A stretch of DNA of 7,607 nt, taken from positions 1 through 7,607 of the forward strand of contig JADGQU010000103.1 in the NCBI GenBank assembly GCA_017881545.1. Direction: 5' to 3'. Origin of the DNA: Gemmatimonadaceae bacterium (GTDB taxonomy: Bacteria > Gemmatimonadota > Gemmatimonadetes > Gemmatimonadales > Gemmatimonadaceae). Position 1 is the first letter of the stretch, and every line of letters begins with the position of its first letter. Positions 6,581 through 7,607 of the stretch are shown piece by piece. The notes beneath the pieces are model-generated. The model was not told the origin of the DNA. It made no database searches and saw only the letters and a program-made list of their open reading frames with translations. Both the position numbers and the translations under genes were made by a program.

Positions 6581-7122
6581 TGTCTGTTGCCGAGATCTTT
6601 CTTTCGCGCTCGCGCTACTGGCTGACCAAGGAGTACCCGATCAAGCTCCGCCACTGCGTCAACGCGCTGCCACGAAGCGCGATATGGGCGAGGCCGAATC
6701 AGGGCTCCAACAGCATCGGCAATCTGATCGTTCATCTCACCGGCAACGTCTCCGAATGGATTCTGGGCGGGGTCGGCGGACGGTCGATCACCCGTTATCG
6801 GGCCGGTGAATTCGCGCAAACCGATGGCGCCGACGGGCCGAAGCTGCTCGACAATCTGGATGCGGTTCTCCGCGAAGCGGACGGCGTACTCGCCGGATTG
6901 ACTGAAGCGGATCTGGCCCGGTCGCTCGTGATTCAGGAGCGCGAGACGACAGTGCTGAGCGCCGTGTACCATGTGGTCGAGCACTTCTCGATGCACACGG
7001 GCCAGATCGTCTTCCTCACCAAGATCTACGCACCCGACATGATCCACTTCTACGACGACGCCGGCGGCCTGGCGCGTCCGACCTGGCACCAGGGAACCGT
7101 CCTGGACGAAGCCGCGCACTAG
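6580..7122 (+). CDS. DinB-superfamily protein, putative metal-dependent enzyme
   Basis: This 180-residue protein is the usual length for a DinB/YfiT-like four-helix bundle. The histidines expected for the metal site are visible: His52 in NLIVHLTGNVSEW, and His135 and His139 in VVEHFSMHTGQIVFLTK, with His131 as an extra candidate. The HxxxHxGQI pattern is characteristic of the superfamily. Known members include thiol-cofactor-dependent transferases (bacillithiol transferase, mycothiol-dependent maleylpyruvate isomerase), but many have no known reaction. There is no signal peptide or membrane helix. The ATG overlaps the preceding TAA as TAATG, so translation is probably coupled to the homocysteine/folate enzyme. 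That placement hints at a thiol- or one-carbon-related role, but no substrate can be assigned. Confidence 0.82.
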   Translation: MSVAEIFLSRSRYWLTKEYPIKLRHCVNALPRSAIWARPNQGSNSIGNLIVHLTGNVSEWILGGVGGRSITRYRAGEFAQTDGADGPKLLDNLDAVLREADGVLAGLTEADLARSLVIQERETTVLSAVYHVVEHFSMHTGQIVFLTKIYAPDMIHFYDDAGGLARPTWHQGTVLDEAAH

Positions 7123-7154
7123 TCGGCGGGCGGGCGCAGCGCCATTTTGCACAG

Positions 7155-7607
7155 ATGAAGGGAATTCTGATCGTAGATCACGGCTCGCGTAAACGGGAGG
7201 CGAACGACATGCTGCGCTGCATGTCGAATCTCCTTCAGACGATGGCGGGGCCCGACGTGGTCGTTCGCTATGCGCACATGGAGATCGCGGACCCCGATGT
7301 TGCGCACGGACTCGCCGATTGCGTTAGCGGAGGCGCGACGGACGTCGTCGTCTTTCCGTACATGCTTTCGCCAGGGCGACACTCCACCTCGGATATTCCC
7401 CGCATGGTGTCCGAAGCAGCGCGAACATTCCCGCAGGTGACGTTCAGCGTCACACCCGCTTTTGGCGTCCATGAGAAGCTCGCGGAGCTGATTCTTGATC
7501 GCGCCGGAGTCGAGTCCGTAGCCCGGATTGGGGGCGTCGAGGCAGATAGGTGCTGGGATCCTGAGTGTTCAGAGAAACTTTGTGGCGACGCGTGCCGAGC
7601 GAAGACG
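7155..7607 (+). CDS. CbiX/SirB-type sirohydrochlorin chelatase (partial, 3' end outside window)
   Basis: An open frame of 151 codons runs from ATG 7155 to the window edge with no stop. The start MKGILIVDHGSRKREAN gives the catalytic His9 in HGSR. PYMLSPGRHSTSDIP (69-82) contains the second active-site histidine, His76. Both are hallmarks of short CbiX/SirB chelatases, which insert cobalt or iron into sirohydrochlorin for cobalamin or siroheme. After the core (about 125 residues) comes a Cys-rich tail with Cys133, 138, 143 and 147, which could bind a metal or an Fe-S cluster. It follows the DinB gene by 32 nt with no visible promoter or terminator. It is probably in the same operon, supplying cofactor for MetH or siroheme for sulfite reductase. 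Which metal is inserted cannot be decided from the sequence. Confidence 0.88.
   Translation, partial: MKGILIVDHGSRKREANDMLRCMSNLLQTMAGPDVVVRYAHMEIADPDVAHGLADCVSGGATDVVVFPYMLSPGRHSTSDIPRMVSEAARTFPQVTFSVTPAFGVHEKLAELILDRAGVESVARIGGVEADRCWDPECSEKLCGDACRAKT

Noticed and set aside
1..7607. CRISPR array, insertion sequence, tRNA or phage element
   Set aside because: No repeat-spacer series, transposase-like protein, terminal inverted repeats or tRNA cloverleaf was seen on either strand.

Overview
The window reads as a high-GC bacterial chromosome segment with every supported gene on the + strand. The coding style (GC-rich third positions, a TTG start, overlapping stop/start pairs) and the variant MetH cobalamin-domain sequence would suit a soil or environmental lineage such as Gemmatimonadota. 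That placement is a guess from family resemblance; nothing in the window fixes the taxon.

Positions 1-908 hold the end of an unidentified gene and a class I SAM-dependent methyltransferase of the Methyltransf_24 type. The two are joined by a TGATG stop/start overlap. They look like the tail of a separate unit, possibly glycan or secondary-metabolite related.

Positions 909-1155 are a structured, gene-free leader and the most interesting stretch. A sigma70-like promoter (TTGCCC, 17 bp, TACTAT) is followed at about 993-1042 by a compact element with the signature of a SAM-II (SAM_alpha, metA-type) riboswitch: a perfect 6-bp P1 stem, a GATTTAA loop start, a TTGCG loop segment able to pair with the downstream CGCTAA box, and a TTAAA linker. 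A small hairpin with six Ts follows, then two more inverted repeats, then metH. This arrangement predicts that SAM, the end product of the pathway, switches off the operon.

Positions 1156-7607 form a tight gene run: cobalamin-dependent methionine synthase (metH); a bifunctional homocysteine S-methyltransferase/methylenetetrahydrofolate reductase (YitJ-like), whose best start is a TTG with a GGAGG Shine-Dalgarno inside the end of metH; a DinB-superfamily protein coupled through TAATG; and, 32 nt later, a CbiX-type sirohydrochlorin chelatase cut off by the window edge. The functions fit together. The reductase makes 5-methyl-THF, MetH uses it with a cobalamin cofactor to methylate homocysteine, and CbiX inserts the metal into sirohydrochlorin on the route to cobalamin or siroheme. 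The role of the DinB protein is unknown.
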